A stretch of 23,967 nt of DNA from an uncultured Faecalibacterium sp. (GCA_934540955.1 CAKTCY010000034.1:1-23967); one strand, 5' to 3'. Positions 6,771-14,507 are shown, numbered from the stretch's first letter. Numbers and translations: made by a program. The notes: generated from the sequence alone by a model not told the origin.

Positions 6771-9173
6771 ATGGAAAAGTTCAAAAAACCACGGCTGCTC
6801 ACACCAAGGGATCAGAGCTGTAAAAAATTCTGGCAGGCGATGGGGCTGTGCGCCCTGACGGCGGCTATCTTCTTTTTGCCCTTCTACATCCTTGACGGCG
6901 GCTTTTTCCACTATGCCGGCGATTTCAACAGCCAGCAGATCAGCTTTTACCGGTATATGAACGGCTTCGTCAAGGGCGCGGGCTACCCGGACAGTGCCTT
7001 TGCCGGTGCGCCGCACAATACCTTTTCGTGGGCGACCGACCTTGGCAGCGGGGTGATGAACGCCTACTCCTTCTACCTGTACGGCTCGCCGTTCTTCTGG
7101 CTGTCGGTGCTGCTGCCGCAGAGCTGGCTGCCCTATATGATGGTGCCGCTGCTGGTGCTCAAGTTCGGCGTGGCGGGCGGCGGCGCGTTTTTGTATCTGC
7201 GCCGCTACGTCAAAAACGAGAACTACGCGGTGCTGGGTGCCTGCCTGTACGCGCTTTCCGGCTTTGCGGTGTACAACGTGTTCTTTAACCACTTTGTGGA
7301 TGTGGTGGCGCTGTTTCCCTACCTGCTCTGGGCGCTGGACGAGGCCATTTATGAAGACCGTCACGGCCTGTTCGCCTTCTGGGTGGCGGTGAACCTGCTC
7401 AATAACTACTTCTTCTTTGTGGGACAGGTCATTTTCCTGTGCATCTACTTTGTGTGCAAGCTGACCGCCAAGGACCTCCGGCTGACCGGGCGCAAATTCT
7501 GCCATCTCTTGTGGGAGAGCGTGCTGGGCGTTGCCATGGGCTGTCTGCTGCTGTTCCCGGCGGTGCTCAGCCTGCTGCAGAACCCGCGCACCATCGACCT
7601 TTCCTCCGGCTGGGGCTTTCTGACCTACGCCAAGGTGCAGCAGTATCTGGCTATTCTGCTCAGCTGGATCTTACCGCCGGATTCTCCCTACCTCACCTCG
7701 GTGTGGTCGGAGGGCGTCATCAAGTGGACGAGCATGACGGCCTATCTGCCGCTGTGCAGTCTGGCCGGTGCCATGGCCTACTGGCGCAGCCGCAAGGCCG
7801 ACAGCAAAAAACGCATCGTGGCGGTGTGCGCCGTGTGTGCGCTGGTGCCGGTGCTGAACAGCGCCTTCTACGCGCTCAACTCCAGCTACTACGCCCGCTG
7901 GTACTATATGCCCACCCTCATCCTTGCCGCTATGACCGTGAACGCGCTGGAGGACCCGGAGGTCGATCTGGACGCGCCCGCCCGGGGCATCGGCTGGATC
8001 ATGCTGGCTACGCTGGTGTTTGCGGTGGTGCCCGTGCGGGACGATGCCACCGGGACATGGTCCTTCGGCGTGCTGAAGAACCGGGGACAGTTCTTTGCCG
8101 TGCTGGGCTTTGGCCTGCTGGGGCTTCTGCTGTACCGCTACCTCTGCGGCCTATGGCGGCAGCACAGCCGCTTTGCCCAGCGCATGACGGCGGCAGTGCT
8201 GGTGTTTGCCTGCGTGTTCAGCATGGTGCACATCGGCATTGGCAAGTTTGGCCAGTGGTACACCGACAGCGACCTTGTGGAGCAGGACACCAACGCCCTG
8301 CTGCTGAAAAACGATCTGCCGGAGGGCGACTACCGCATCGACACCTACAAAATCCACGACAACATCGGGATGTGGCTGGATAAGAGCTGCCTGCAATACT
8401 TCGGCAGCACGGCTGCCCCCAGCATCCTCAGCTTCTACCCGGGGCTGGGGGTCAAGCGGGACGTGCGCAGCGAGCCGGAGATTGCAAACTACGCTTTGCG
8501 CGGCCTGTTGAGCGTGGAGTACCTCATCACCACCCCGGAAAAGCGCGGGAGCTTTGAGGACGAGGCAGACGCAGGCTGGACCTATCTGGGCGACGTGGAC
8601 GGCTACACGCTGTACCGCAACGATAACTACGTTCCCATGGGCTTTACCTACGACTACTATGTGACCAATGCCACCTACGAGGCCTCGGTCAAGACCCTGC
8701 GCTCCAACCTGCTGCTGCGGGCGCTGGTGCTGGAGGACGAGGACGTGGCGCAGTACGGCAAGTACCTGACCGAGCTGCCGGACGCCCTGCTGGACGAGCT
8801 GCACTACGACAGCTACACGCAGGACTGCGCCGACCGCCGCGCCCACAGCTGCTCGGTGTTCCAGATGAACAATGCGGGCTTCCATGCCGAGATCACGCTG
8901 GATAAGCCGAACCTCGTCTTTTTCTCCGTGCCCTACGATGACGGCTTTACCGCCTACGTCAACGGCGAAAAGACCGATATCCTGCAGGTGGACGAGGGGC
9001 TGATGGCGGTGCTCTGCCCGGCGGGCGCAAGCAGCATCGACTTTGTGTATCAGGCCGCCGGGCTTTCCGCAAGCCGGGTAGTGACCGCCGTGGCCATTCC
9101 GGTGTGGGTGGTGTACGTTGCCTACTTTGTGCGCCGCAAGCGCCGCAGCACCGGCACCCCGGCAGAAGAATGA
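6771..9173 (+). CDS. YfhO-family polytopic membrane protein
   Basis: An 800-residue membrane protein of the YfhO family, a GT-C-like group. In Bacillus and Listeria YfhO-type proteins are needed to decorate lipoteichoic or wall teichoic acid with sugar from a lipid carrier. The first membrane segment is about residues 24-41, followed by an outside loop with acidic residues (D42, D51 in AGDFNSQQISFYRY), as expected for a GT-C active site. Around a dozen segments follow to about residue 490, then a soluble extracytoplasmic domain (about 495-765) and a last membrane segment before a basic tail RRKRRS. GAGGA lies 5 bases before the ATG. No flippase or CsbB-like transferase gene is beside it, so the sugar and acceptor are unknown. 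It is followed by the Trp T-box promoter; no clear terminator was found. Confidence 0.88.
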   Translation: MEKFKKPRLLTPRDQSCKKFWQAMGLCALTAAIFFLPFYILDGGFFHYAGDFNSQQISFYRYMNGFVKGAGYPDSAFAGAPHNTFSWATDLGSGVMNAYSFYLYGSPFFWLSVLLPQSWLPYMMVPLLVLKFGVAGGGAFLYLRRYVKNENYAVLGACLYALSGFAVYNVFFNHFVDVVALFPYLLWALDEAIYEDRHGLFAFWVAVNLLNNYFFFVGQVIFLCIYFVCKLTAKDLRLTGRKFCHLLWESVLGVAMGCLLLFPAVLSLLQNPRTIDLSSGWGFLTYAKVQQYLAILLSWILPPDSPYLTSVWSEGVIKWTSMTAYLPLCSLAGAMAYWRSRKADSKKRIVAVCAVCALVPVLNSAFYALNSSYYARWYYMPTLILAAMTVNALEDPEVDLDAPARGIGWIMLATLVFAVVPVRDDATGTWSFGVLKNRGQFFAVLGFGLLGLLLYRYLCGLWRQHSRFAQRMTAAVLVFACVFSMVHIGIGKFGQWYTDSDLVEQDTNALLLKNDLPEGDYRIDTYKIHDNIGMWLDKSCLQYFGSTAAPSILSFYPGLGVKRDVRSEPEIANYALRGLLSVEYLITTPEKRGSFEDEADAGWTYLGDVDGYTLYRNDNYVPMGFTYDYYVTNATYEASVKTLRSNLLLRALVLEDEDVAQYGKYLTELPDALLDELHYDSYTQDCADRRAHSCSVFQMNNAGFHAEITLDKPNLVFFSVPYDDGFTAYVNGEKTDILQVDEGLMAVLCPAGASSIDFVYQAAGLSASRVVTAVAIPVWVVYVAYFVRRKRRSTGTPAEE

Positions 9174-9212
9174 CTTTGACCGGGCTGAAAAATAAAAATT
9201 TTAAATTCCCTC

Positions 9213-9240
9213 TTGACTTTACGAAGATAAAGTGTATAAT
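9213..9240 (+). promoter_or_regulatory. sigma-A promoter for the Trp T-box and trpXYZ
   Basis: TTGACT (9213-9218), a 16-base spacer and a perfect TATAAT (9235-9240). Transcription would begin near 9247, just before the T-box stem I. Confidence 0.88.
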
Positions 9241-9246
9241 GCAATC

Positions 9247-9532
9247 AAACCGATGAGGCGGAAGAGAACCTGCACAGCGCATCTGCAGTGAGCCCGGACA
9301 GTGCAAACGGGCGAAAGCGGGGCAGAGTTTCGTGGGCCGCCGAGGGCCGGGCAAACGGGCAGAAGCCCTAGTAGCTTTGGACGGAAGTCTCCGTTACAGG
9401 ACAGGGGAGTGTTGGCTCTCCGTGAGTGGCTCTGCTGTATTGGATGCAGAGCAAGCAAGGTGGCACCGCAGAATCGTAATTTACCGATCCTGTCCTTGTG
9501 GATAACACACAGGGACAGGGTCGTTTTGTTTT
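9247..9532 (+). promoter_or_regulatory. T-box riboswitch, tryptophan specificity (TGG)
   Basis: A tRNA-sensing transcription attenuator. The conserved T-box core AAGGTGGCACCGCAG lies at 9457-9471, and its UGGCACC bulge (9461-9467) can pair with a tRNA acceptor end having discriminator G. Stem I begins with GATGA and GGCGG (9257-9261), which pairs with CCGCC (9337-9341); GAG follows on the 3' side as in the kink-turn. The codon just before the 3' helix strand, followed by one purine, is TGG (9333-9335), the position of the specifier in characterised T-boxes. Tryptophan specificity fits tRNA-Trp (discriminator G) and the transporter family downstream. Uncharged tRNA-Trp would favour the antiterminator and allow trpXYZ expression. 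The exact fold of the distal part of stem I was not worked out. Confidence 0.88.
9485..9532 (+). terminator. regulated terminator of the Trp T-box
   Basis: Positions 9485-9500 pair with 9508-9523 (core CCTGTCC with GGACAGG) over a 7-base loop, followed by TTTTGTTTT (9524-9532). It competes with the antiterminator formed by the T-box core. Confidence 0.88.
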
Positions 9533-9533
9533 A

Positions 9534-9581
9534 AGACCCGTCCCGCAAAGGGAGCGGGTCTTTTGATTTGCCGCCCGCTCC
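9534..9581 (+). terminator. second hairpin after the T-box, with an overlapping alternative fold
   Basis: AGACCCG plus TCCC (9534-9544) pairs with GGGA (9550-9553) and CGGGTCT (9555-9561), a stem of 11 bp with one bulged base, followed by TTTT. This looks like another intrinsic terminator directly after the T-box one. The 3' strand GGAGCGGG (9551-9558) can instead pair perfectly with CCCGCTCC (9574-9581), ending four bases before the trpX ribosome binding site, so the two folds exclude each other. Confidence 0.55.
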
Positions 9582-9599
9582 GGGAAAGGAGTTACCACT

Positions 9600-10700
9600 A
9601 TGAAAAACCTGAACATGATCTCCCGCCGCAGCTTTCTGAAGGCCGCTCTGGCCGCTTCCGCTGTTTCTGCCATGGCACTGACCGGCTGCGGCGGCGCTGC
9701 TTCCGGCACCGCCTCCAGCGCGGCAGTTTCTTCCTCCGCAGCCGCTTCCGGCAGCACCGCAGCCACCGGCGAGACCTTCAAGGTGGGCATCGTCAACTAT
9801 GTGGACCACGCCTCCCTCAACCAGATCGTGGAATCTGTGGAGAGCCGTCTGGATGCCATCGGCAAGGAGAAGGGCGTCACCTTTGACTACGCCGATTACT
9901 ACGCCAACGCACAGGCCGACCAGTCCAACCTGAACCAGATCGGCGCAGACCTTGTGGCTGACGGCGTGGACGTGATCGTGGCTGTGGCCACCCCCACCGC
10001 CGCTACCATGCTGGCCGCTGTGGAGGACACCGACATCCCGGTGGTCTACTCTGCCGTGACCGACCCCGCCGCCGCAGGCTTTGACGGCGAGGAGAACATC
10101 ACCGGCACCTCCGATGCCCTGAACACCGACGCCATCATGAACCTGATCGTGGCGGCAAACCCCGGCATCGACACCATCGGTCTGCTGTATGACCTGAGTC
10201 AGGATTCCTCCACCCAGGCCATTGCGGATGCCAAGGCCTTCTGCGAGAAGAACGGCATCAAGGTGGTGGAAAAGAACGGCACCACCACCGCCGAGGTGCA
10301 GATGGCTGCCGAGGCACTGGTAGCCGCCGGGGTCAAGGCCGTGTTCACCCCCACCGATAACACCATCATGACCGCCGAGCTGTCCATCTACGAAAGCTTC
10401 ATCGAGGCCGGTGTGCAGCACTACACCGGTGCCGACAGCTTTGCGCTGAACGGCGCACTGGTGGGCTACGGCGTAGACTACGTCCAGCTGGGCGAGGCCA
10501 CCGCCGATATGGTCAGCCAGCTGCTGTGCGACGGCAAGACCCCTGCAGACCTGCCCTACCAGACCTTTGATAACGGCATCGTCACCATCAACACCGAGAC
10601 CGCCGAGGCGCTGGGGCTTGACCTTGCTGCCCTGAAAGAGGCCTTCAAGCCCTACTGCACCGAAATTGCCGAGGTGACCACCGCCGAGAGCTTCTCCTGA
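9600..10700 (+). CDS. trpX: ABC transporter substrate-binding lipoprotein, TrpX type
   Basis: The 366-residue protein belongs to the COG2984 family of periplasmic-type binding proteins. Its members behind Trp T-boxes are assigned as the tryptophan receptor TrpX. The signal reads ISRRSFLKAALAAS and ends at the lipobox LTGC, so C30 would be lipidated and the mature protein held outside the membrane. A Ser/Ala/Thr-rich linker follows to about residue 57, then the two-lobed binding fold from FKVGIVNYVDHASLN to the C-terminus (motifs VAVATPTAATML, PVVYSAVTDPAAAG, TPTDNTIM). The SRRSFLK signal matches a twin-arginine motif. AAAGGAG precedes the ATG by 8 bases. First gene of the trpXYZ operon. Ligand assignment rests on the T-box and family, not on binding residues. 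Confidence 0.9.
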   Translation: MKNLNMISRRSFLKAALAASAVSAMALTGCGGAASGTASSAAVSSSAAASGSTAATGETFKVGIVNYVDHASLNQIVESVESRLDAIGKEKGVTFDYADYYANAQADQSNLNQIGADLVADGVDVIVAVATPTAATMLAAVEDTDIPVVYSAVTDPAAAGFDGEENITGTSDALNTDAIMNLIVAANPGIDTIGLLYDLSQDSSTQAIADAKAFCEKNGIKVVEKNGTTTAEVQMAAEALVAAGVKAVFTPTDNTIMTAELSIYESFIEAGVQHYTGADSFALNGALVGYGVDYVQLGEATADMVSQLLCDGKTPADLPYQTFDNGIVTINTETAEALGLDLAALKEAFKPYCTEIAEVTTAESFS

Positions 10701-10734
10701 ACGCCCCGCTCCGTCAAGGCCTAACGGTTTTTCC

Positions 10735-10759
10735 GGCTCTCCCGCAAGGGAGAGCCTTT
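10735..10759 (+). terminator. hairpin between trpX and trpY
   Basis: GGCTCTCCC (10735-10743) pairs perfectly with GGGAGAGCC (10748-10756) around a GCAA tetraloop, then TTT. The U-tract is too short for a strong terminator. In a transporter operon such a hairpin may protect the binding-protein message or reduce read-through into trpY, keeping the receptor in excess. A second small inverted repeat, GGGGAA/TTCCCC, lies at 10769-10784. Confidence 0.55.
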
Positions 10760-10849
10760 GGCGGTTCTGGGGAAAACGTTCCCCCCTCCCGTAAAAATAA
10801 AATACCAGTTAATTCGTCCACTCAAAAAAACATAAAAGGAGCATACACC

Positions 10850-11788
10850 ATGCTGGCGAGTATCTTTTCCCTCAACGTTTTGCAGACAGCGCTGGAGCTG
10901 GGCTGCATCTACGGACTGGTGGCGTTGGCGCTGTTTCTCAGCTACTCCATCCTGAACATTGCCGACCTTTCCACCGACGGCTGCTTTACGCTGGGCTGCG
11001 CCGTGGCCTGTCAGGTGGCGCTGACCGGCCACCCCGTCCTTGCGCTGGCGGCTGCTATGGCTGCGGGGGTGTGCTCCGGCTTTGTCACCGCCTTTTTGCA
11101 GACAAGGCTCGGGGTGGAAAGCATCATGGCCGGTATCATCGTCAACACCGGCCTGTACACCATCAATCTGGCGGTGATGGGCTTTTCCTCCACCATGTCG
11201 CTGGTCAAGACCCCTACCATCTTCTCCATAGCAAAGACCTCTCTGGGCTTTCTGGGCAGCTGGTACAAGCTGGCGCTGGCGGCGGTCATTATCGCCATCG
11301 CCTGCGCGGCGATGCTGAGCTTTCTGGGCACGCGGCTGGGGCTTTCCATCCGCGCCACCGGCGATAACGCCGCCATGGTGCGGGCATCCAGCATCAACCC
11401 CGCCTTTACCATCACGGTGGGTCTGTGCGTGTCCGGTGCGCTGTGTGCGCTGTCCGGCGGGCTGCTGGCGCAGTACCAGAAAAGCTGCGATATCAACGTG
11501 GGCACCGGTATGGTGACCATTGCACTGGCTTCCCTTATCATCGGCGAGACGCTGGTGGGCAAGCGCACCATGCTGCGCCGCATCCTTGGCGTGGTGTTCG
11601 GCAGCTGCCTGTACCGCTTTATCGTGGCGGTGGCGCTGCGGTTCAATGTGCCCGCCGCCGCCATGAAGCTGGTTTCCGCCATCATCGTGGCAGTGGCCAT
11701 CTCCATGCCCGCCATCCGGGAGCACTTCGCCTTTGAAAAGCGCCGTCATGCCGCACGCCGCACCGTGACCAACAGGGAGGGACAGTAA
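10850..11788 (+). CDS. trpY: ABC transporter permease, TrpY type
   Basis: A 312-residue inner-membrane permease of the COG4120 family, related to branched-chain amino acid permeases. About eight hydrophobic segments span residues 10-290, beginning LGCIYGLVALALFLSYSILN. Conserved-looking cytoplasmic loops include RLGVESIMAGIIVNTGLYTIN and the coupling region TRLGLSIRATGDNAAMVRASS (about residues 162-182), which probably touches the ATPase. The C-terminal tail is basic. AAAAGGAG lies 9 bases before the ATG. It is separated from trpX by 149 bases containing a hairpin and followed by trpZ after one base. With trpX and trpZ it forms a complete importer; tryptophan is the expected substrate because of the T-box. 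Confidence 0.9.
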   Translation: MLASIFSLNVLQTALELGCIYGLVALALFLSYSILNIADLSTDGCFTLGCAVACQVALTGHPVLALAAAMAAGVCSGFVTAFLQTRLGVESIMAGIIVNTGLYTINLAVMGFSSTMSLVKTPTIFSIAKTSLGFLGSWYKLALAAVIIAIACAAMLSFLGTRLGLSIRATGDNAAMVRASSINPAFTITVGLCVSGALCALSGGLLAQYQKSCDINVGTGMVTIALASLIIGETLVGKRTMLRRILGVVFGSCLYRFIVAVALRFNVPAAAMKLVSAIIVAVAISMPAIREHFAFEKRRHAARRTVTNREGQ

Positions 11789-11789
11789 A

Positions 11790-12608
11790 ATGGAAATGCT
11801 GCAGCTGAACGACCTGCACAAGACCTTTAACCCCGGCACCGTCAACGAAAAGGTGGCGCTGAATGGGGTGAGCCTGCGGATGGAGGCCGGAGATTTTGCC
11901 ACCATCGTGGGCTCCAACGGCGCAGGCAAATCCACCCTGTTCAACGCCATCACCGGCGGCTTTATCGCCGACGAGGGCAGCATTCAACTGGGCGGGCAGG
12001 ACATCACCTTTGCGCCGGAGCACCAGCGCAGCAAGGTCATCGGGCATCTGTTCCAAGACCCGCTCAAGGGCACCGCGCCCAACATGACCATTGAGGAAAA
12101 TCTGGCGCTGGCCTACCTGCGGGCAGGCACTGCACCCAACGCCATCTTCTCCCGCATCTCCCGCAAGGATAAGGCGCTTTTCCGCGAAAAGCTGGCCCTG
12201 CTGGACATGGGGCTTGAGGACCGCATGAAGCAGCCGGTAGGGCTGCTCTCCGGCGGGCAGCGGCAGGCGCTTACCCTGCTCATGGCTACCCTTGTCACCC
12301 CCAAGCTGCTGCTGCTGGACGAGCACACCGCCGCGCTGGACCCCGCCACCGCCGAAAAGGTGCTGGCGCTGACCAAGAGCATCGTGGCCGAGAAAAAGAT
12401 CACCTGCCTGATGGTGACCCACAATATGCATCAGGCGCTGGAGCTGGGCAACCGCACCCTGATGATGGACGCCGGGCGCATCGTGTTTGACGTAAAGGGC
12501 GCAGAGCGCAGCAAAATGACCGTGGACGATCTGCTGGAAAAGTTCCGCGAGAACGCGGGCAAAACTCTGGATAACGACCGCATCCTGCTGAGCAAGGTGG
12601 AGAAATAA
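11790..12608 (+). CDS. trpZ: ABC transporter ATP-binding protein, TrpZ type
   Basis: The 272-residue cytoplasmic ATPase drives the TrpXYZ importer. Walker A is GSNGAGKST (residues 41-49), the ABC signature LSGGQRQ is at 153-159, and Walker B with the catalytic glutamate is LLLLDEHTAALDP (D177, E178), followed by the switch histidine in MVTHNMHQAL. DEHTAALDP rather than DEPTS is characteristic of the COG1101 family that pairs with this permease and binding protein. The ATG is one base after the trpY stop; GGGAGGGAC upstream, inside the end of trpY, provides the binding site. The HAD phosphatase gene follows after 24 bases and may be read from the same transcript. Confidence 0.92.
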   Translation: MEMLQLNDLHKTFNPGTVNEKVALNGVSLRMEAGDFATIVGSNGAGKSTLFNAITGGFIADEGSIQLGGQDITFAPEHQRSKVIGHLFQDPLKGTAPNMTIEENLALAYLRAGTAPNAIFSRISRKDKALFREKLALLDMGLEDRMKQPVGLLSGGQRQALTLLMATLVTPKLLLLDEHTAALDPATAEKVLALTKSIVAEKKITCLMVTHNMHQALELGNRTLMMDAGRIVFDVKGAERSKMTVDDLLEKFRENAGKTLDNDRILLSKVEK

Positions 12609-12632
12609 AAATATTTTTACCAGAGGTGTCGT

Positions 12633-13403
12633 ATGATAAAAATTGCTTTTTTTGATGTAGACGGAACCTTGCTCAAGCTGGGCAGCAAGGAGCCATCCCC
12701 CAAAACTGTGCAGGCTTTACAGCAGCTGCAGGCAAACGGGGTCTTGTTGTGCATGGCGACCGGCAGAGGCTATCTCTCCATCCCGCATTTTGAAGGCGTC
12801 GATTTTGATATCTGGCTGACCTTCAACGGCTCCTATGTCCGCAGCAAGGATACCGTGCTCTTCAAAAATCCGCTGGATGCTGATGACAAACACAGAATCC
12901 TGCAAAATCTGAAGCAGATGCACCGAGCAGCTGCTATCAGCAATGAGCACTTTATCGTAACAAACGGGACAGACCCCGATCTGGCACAATACTTTTCCTT
13001 TGGCAGTGAAAAGCTGGTGATCTCTGAGCATTTTGATGCGCTGTGCGAGGAGGAGATCTATCAGATCATGTGCTCCTGCAACAGTGCCGAATACACACAG
13101 ATCTTACAGGGGACGCACGCCACACAGATCACCGCATGGTGGGACAAGGCAGTAGATATTATTCCGCTCTCCTGCGGCAAGGGAAACGCTGTAAGGGCGG
13201 TCTTGGCGCATTATGGATTTTCAAAGTCCGAAGCCATTGCCTTTGGGGACGGACGGAACGACATTGAAATGCTGGAAGCGGTCGGTACAGGTGTCGCCAT
13301 GGGAAACGCGCTCGAGGAGGTCAAGGCCAGAGCTGCCGTCCTCTGCCGCTCTGTGGAAGAGGACGGGGTCTATCATTACTGCATTGAAAACCACCTTATC
13401 TGA
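12633..13403 (+). CDS. HAD-superfamily phosphatase, Cof type
   Basis: A 256-residue cytoplasmic haloacid-dehalogenase-fold hydrolase of the Cof/IIB group, which dephosphorylates sugar phosphates, FMN or related small molecules. Motif I is FFDVDGT (D8 nucleophile, D10), motif II is MATGRG, motif III lysine lies in SCGKGNA (about residue 182) and motif IV is GDGRNDIEML (D206, D210 for magnesium). The C2-type cap lies between about residues 85 and 180. AGAGGTG lies 4 bases before the ATG. It follows trpZ by 24 bases and ends at a bidirectional terminator, so it may belong to the T-box transcript. Its codons are visibly less G/C-biased than those of neighbours (AAA, AGA and TTT are used more), hinting at a different origin. 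The substrate cannot be predicted. Confidence 0.9.
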   Translation: MIKIAFFDVDGTLLKLGSKEPSPKTVQALQQLQANGVLLCMATGRGYLSIPHFEGVDFDIWLTFNGSYVRSKDTVLFKNPLDADDKHRILQNLKQMHRAAAISNEHFIVTNGTDPDLAQYFSFGSEKLVISEHFDALCEEEIYQIMCSCNSAEYTQILQGTHATQITAWWDKAVDIIPLSCGKGNAVRAVLAHYGFSKSEAIAFGDGRNDIEMLEAVGTGVAMGNALEEVKARAAVLCRSVEEDGVYHYCIENHLI

Positions 13404-13430
13404 GGGAGACTTCCTTCTCGTAAAAACACA

Positions 13431-13470
13431 AAAGGTCTGCTGCACCGCACGGTGCAGCAGACCTTTTTAC
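13431..13470. terminator. bidirectional terminator
   Basis: AAAGGTCTGCTGCACC (13431-13446) pairs perfectly with GGTGCAGCAGACCTTT (13451-13466) around a GCAC loop. It is flanked by A on the left and T on the right, so it can end both the trpXYZ-HAD transcript and the leftward GntR gene, which stops at 13481. Confidence 0.93.
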
Positions 13471-13480
13471 TTTTATTCTT

Positions 13481-14140
13481 TTACCACAGGCGGATGACCT
13501 TGATGACACCCTCGGCCTTATCGCGGGCCAGCTCCAGATGGCGCTGCAGCGCCATGGCTGCGCCGTCCCAGTTCTCGGACAGGGCGGCGTCCAAGATCTG
13601 CAGATGCTCCTCACAGGTCTGCTCCTGATTGATCATGCTCACCTTGCCGGTCATGATGCGGAAGCGGGTGTTCAGGCCGGTGATGCGGTCGTAGGCAGAG
13701 CGCAGATACTTGTTGGGCAGGGTGCTCATCAGCAGCTCGTGGAACTCGTCGTCCGACTCGCAGAAGTCCTCGATGCGCTCGCTGTGGTGCATCAGCTCGG
13801 CGTAGGCCTCCAGCTGCTCCCGGGGGATGGCGCTGCCGTATGTACGCAGGGCATAGGGCTCCACCAAAAGACGCATCTCAAACATACTGTGCACGTCCTC
13901 CTCGGTGATGCCGGAGACCATCAGGCCCTTTTTGGGCAGAATGGTGATCAGTCCCTCCTGCTCCAGACGCCCCAGCGCATCCCGCATGGGGGTGCGGCTG
14001 ATGTTGCCCATCTCGGCGCAGAGCTTCTGCTCGTTCAAAAACTCGTTGGGACGGTACTCGCAGTTCAAAATTTTGGTCTTGAGGTACTGGTACGCCTGCA
14101 GCTTCAGGCTGAGCTTTGCCTGTGCATCCTGCTCTTTCAT
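13481..14140 (-). CDS. GntR-family regulator with FCD ligand domain
   Basis: A 219-residue one-component transcription factor. Residues about 12-75 form the GntR winged helix-turn-helix (YLKTKILNCEYRPNEFLNEQ, then SRTPMRDALGRLEQEGLI). Residues about 83-210 form an FCD all-helical sensor domain, with the usual metal/ligand residues visible as D130 and H134 (SDDEFHELL), H179 (CEEHLQIL) and H201 (LQRHLELA). Such proteins usually bind carboxylates or sugar acids. I chose the ATG at 14140 because AGGAGAG lies 7 bases upstream; a GTG two codons earlier is too close to that site. It is convergent with the HAD gene and divergent from the Fur-family gene. No metabolic target lies next to it; autoregulation is likely but no operator was identified. 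Confidence 0.92.
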   Translation of the reverse strand: MKEQDAQAKLSLKLQAYQYLKTKILNCEYRPNEFLNEQKLCAEMGNISRTPMRDALGRLEQEGLITILPKKGLMVSGITEEDVHSMFEMRLLVEPYALRTYGSAIPREQLEAYAELMHHSERIEDFCESDDEFHELLMSTLPNKYLRSAYDRITGLNTRFRIMTGKVSMINQEQTCEEHLQILDAALSENWDGAAMALQRHLELARDKAEGVIKVIRLW

Positions 14141-14189
14141 AAGCACACTCTCCTATTCTTCTTCTCCAAAAAACGCTTCAAAACGTCCG

Positions 14190-14220
14190 AACCGGCAGCG
14201 CAAACCCACCGCTGCCGGTT
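14190..14220. other. hairpin in the GntR gene leader
   Basis: AACCGGCAGCG (14190-14200) pairs perfectly with CGCTGCCGGTT (14210-14220) over a 9-base loop, about 50 bases upstream of the GntR start. On the plus strand it is followed by T/C-rich sequence, and it may act as a weak terminator there or as leader structure on the minus strand. The rest of the 367-base gap 14141-14507 holds an AT-rich stretch (14271-14320) that probably contains the GntR promoter, and the Fur-gene promoter. Confidence 0.5.
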
Positions 14221-14432
14221 TCTTCTTCTTCATGTTCAGTCAGCTTGTATCCCGGCTGCAATCCAACCACTTTATCTAGTATATTATTTCACATTAGGGC
14301 ATTTTTTACAAGACTTTTTACTTAACTTTGGCGGGTTTTCCGTTTTACACAAAGATTACGCCCCGATTTTGCTACTTTTTACAATGGTTTTTGTGCTTAT
14401 CGCCAAATAGACCTGCTTTTCTCCCGTTTCTT

Positions 14433-14461
14433 TTGCATCCAAGCGCAAGCTGTGCTACAAT
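14433..14461 (+). promoter_or_regulatory. sigma-A promoter for the Fur-family gene
   Basis: TTGCAT (14433-14438), a 17-base spacer and TACAAT (14456-14461). The leader to the ATG at 14508 is about 40 bases. Confidence 0.82.
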
Positions 14462-14507
14462 AGGGCTGAAAAACAACACATCTACACCGGAAAGGACCGT
14501 ATCTCTC

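Noticed and set aside
6633..7505. N-terminal extension of the HD-nucleotidase frame
   Set aside because: It overlaps the YfhO-family gene in antisense; the ATG at 6632 has a strong binding site and gives the exact YfbR length and residue numbering.
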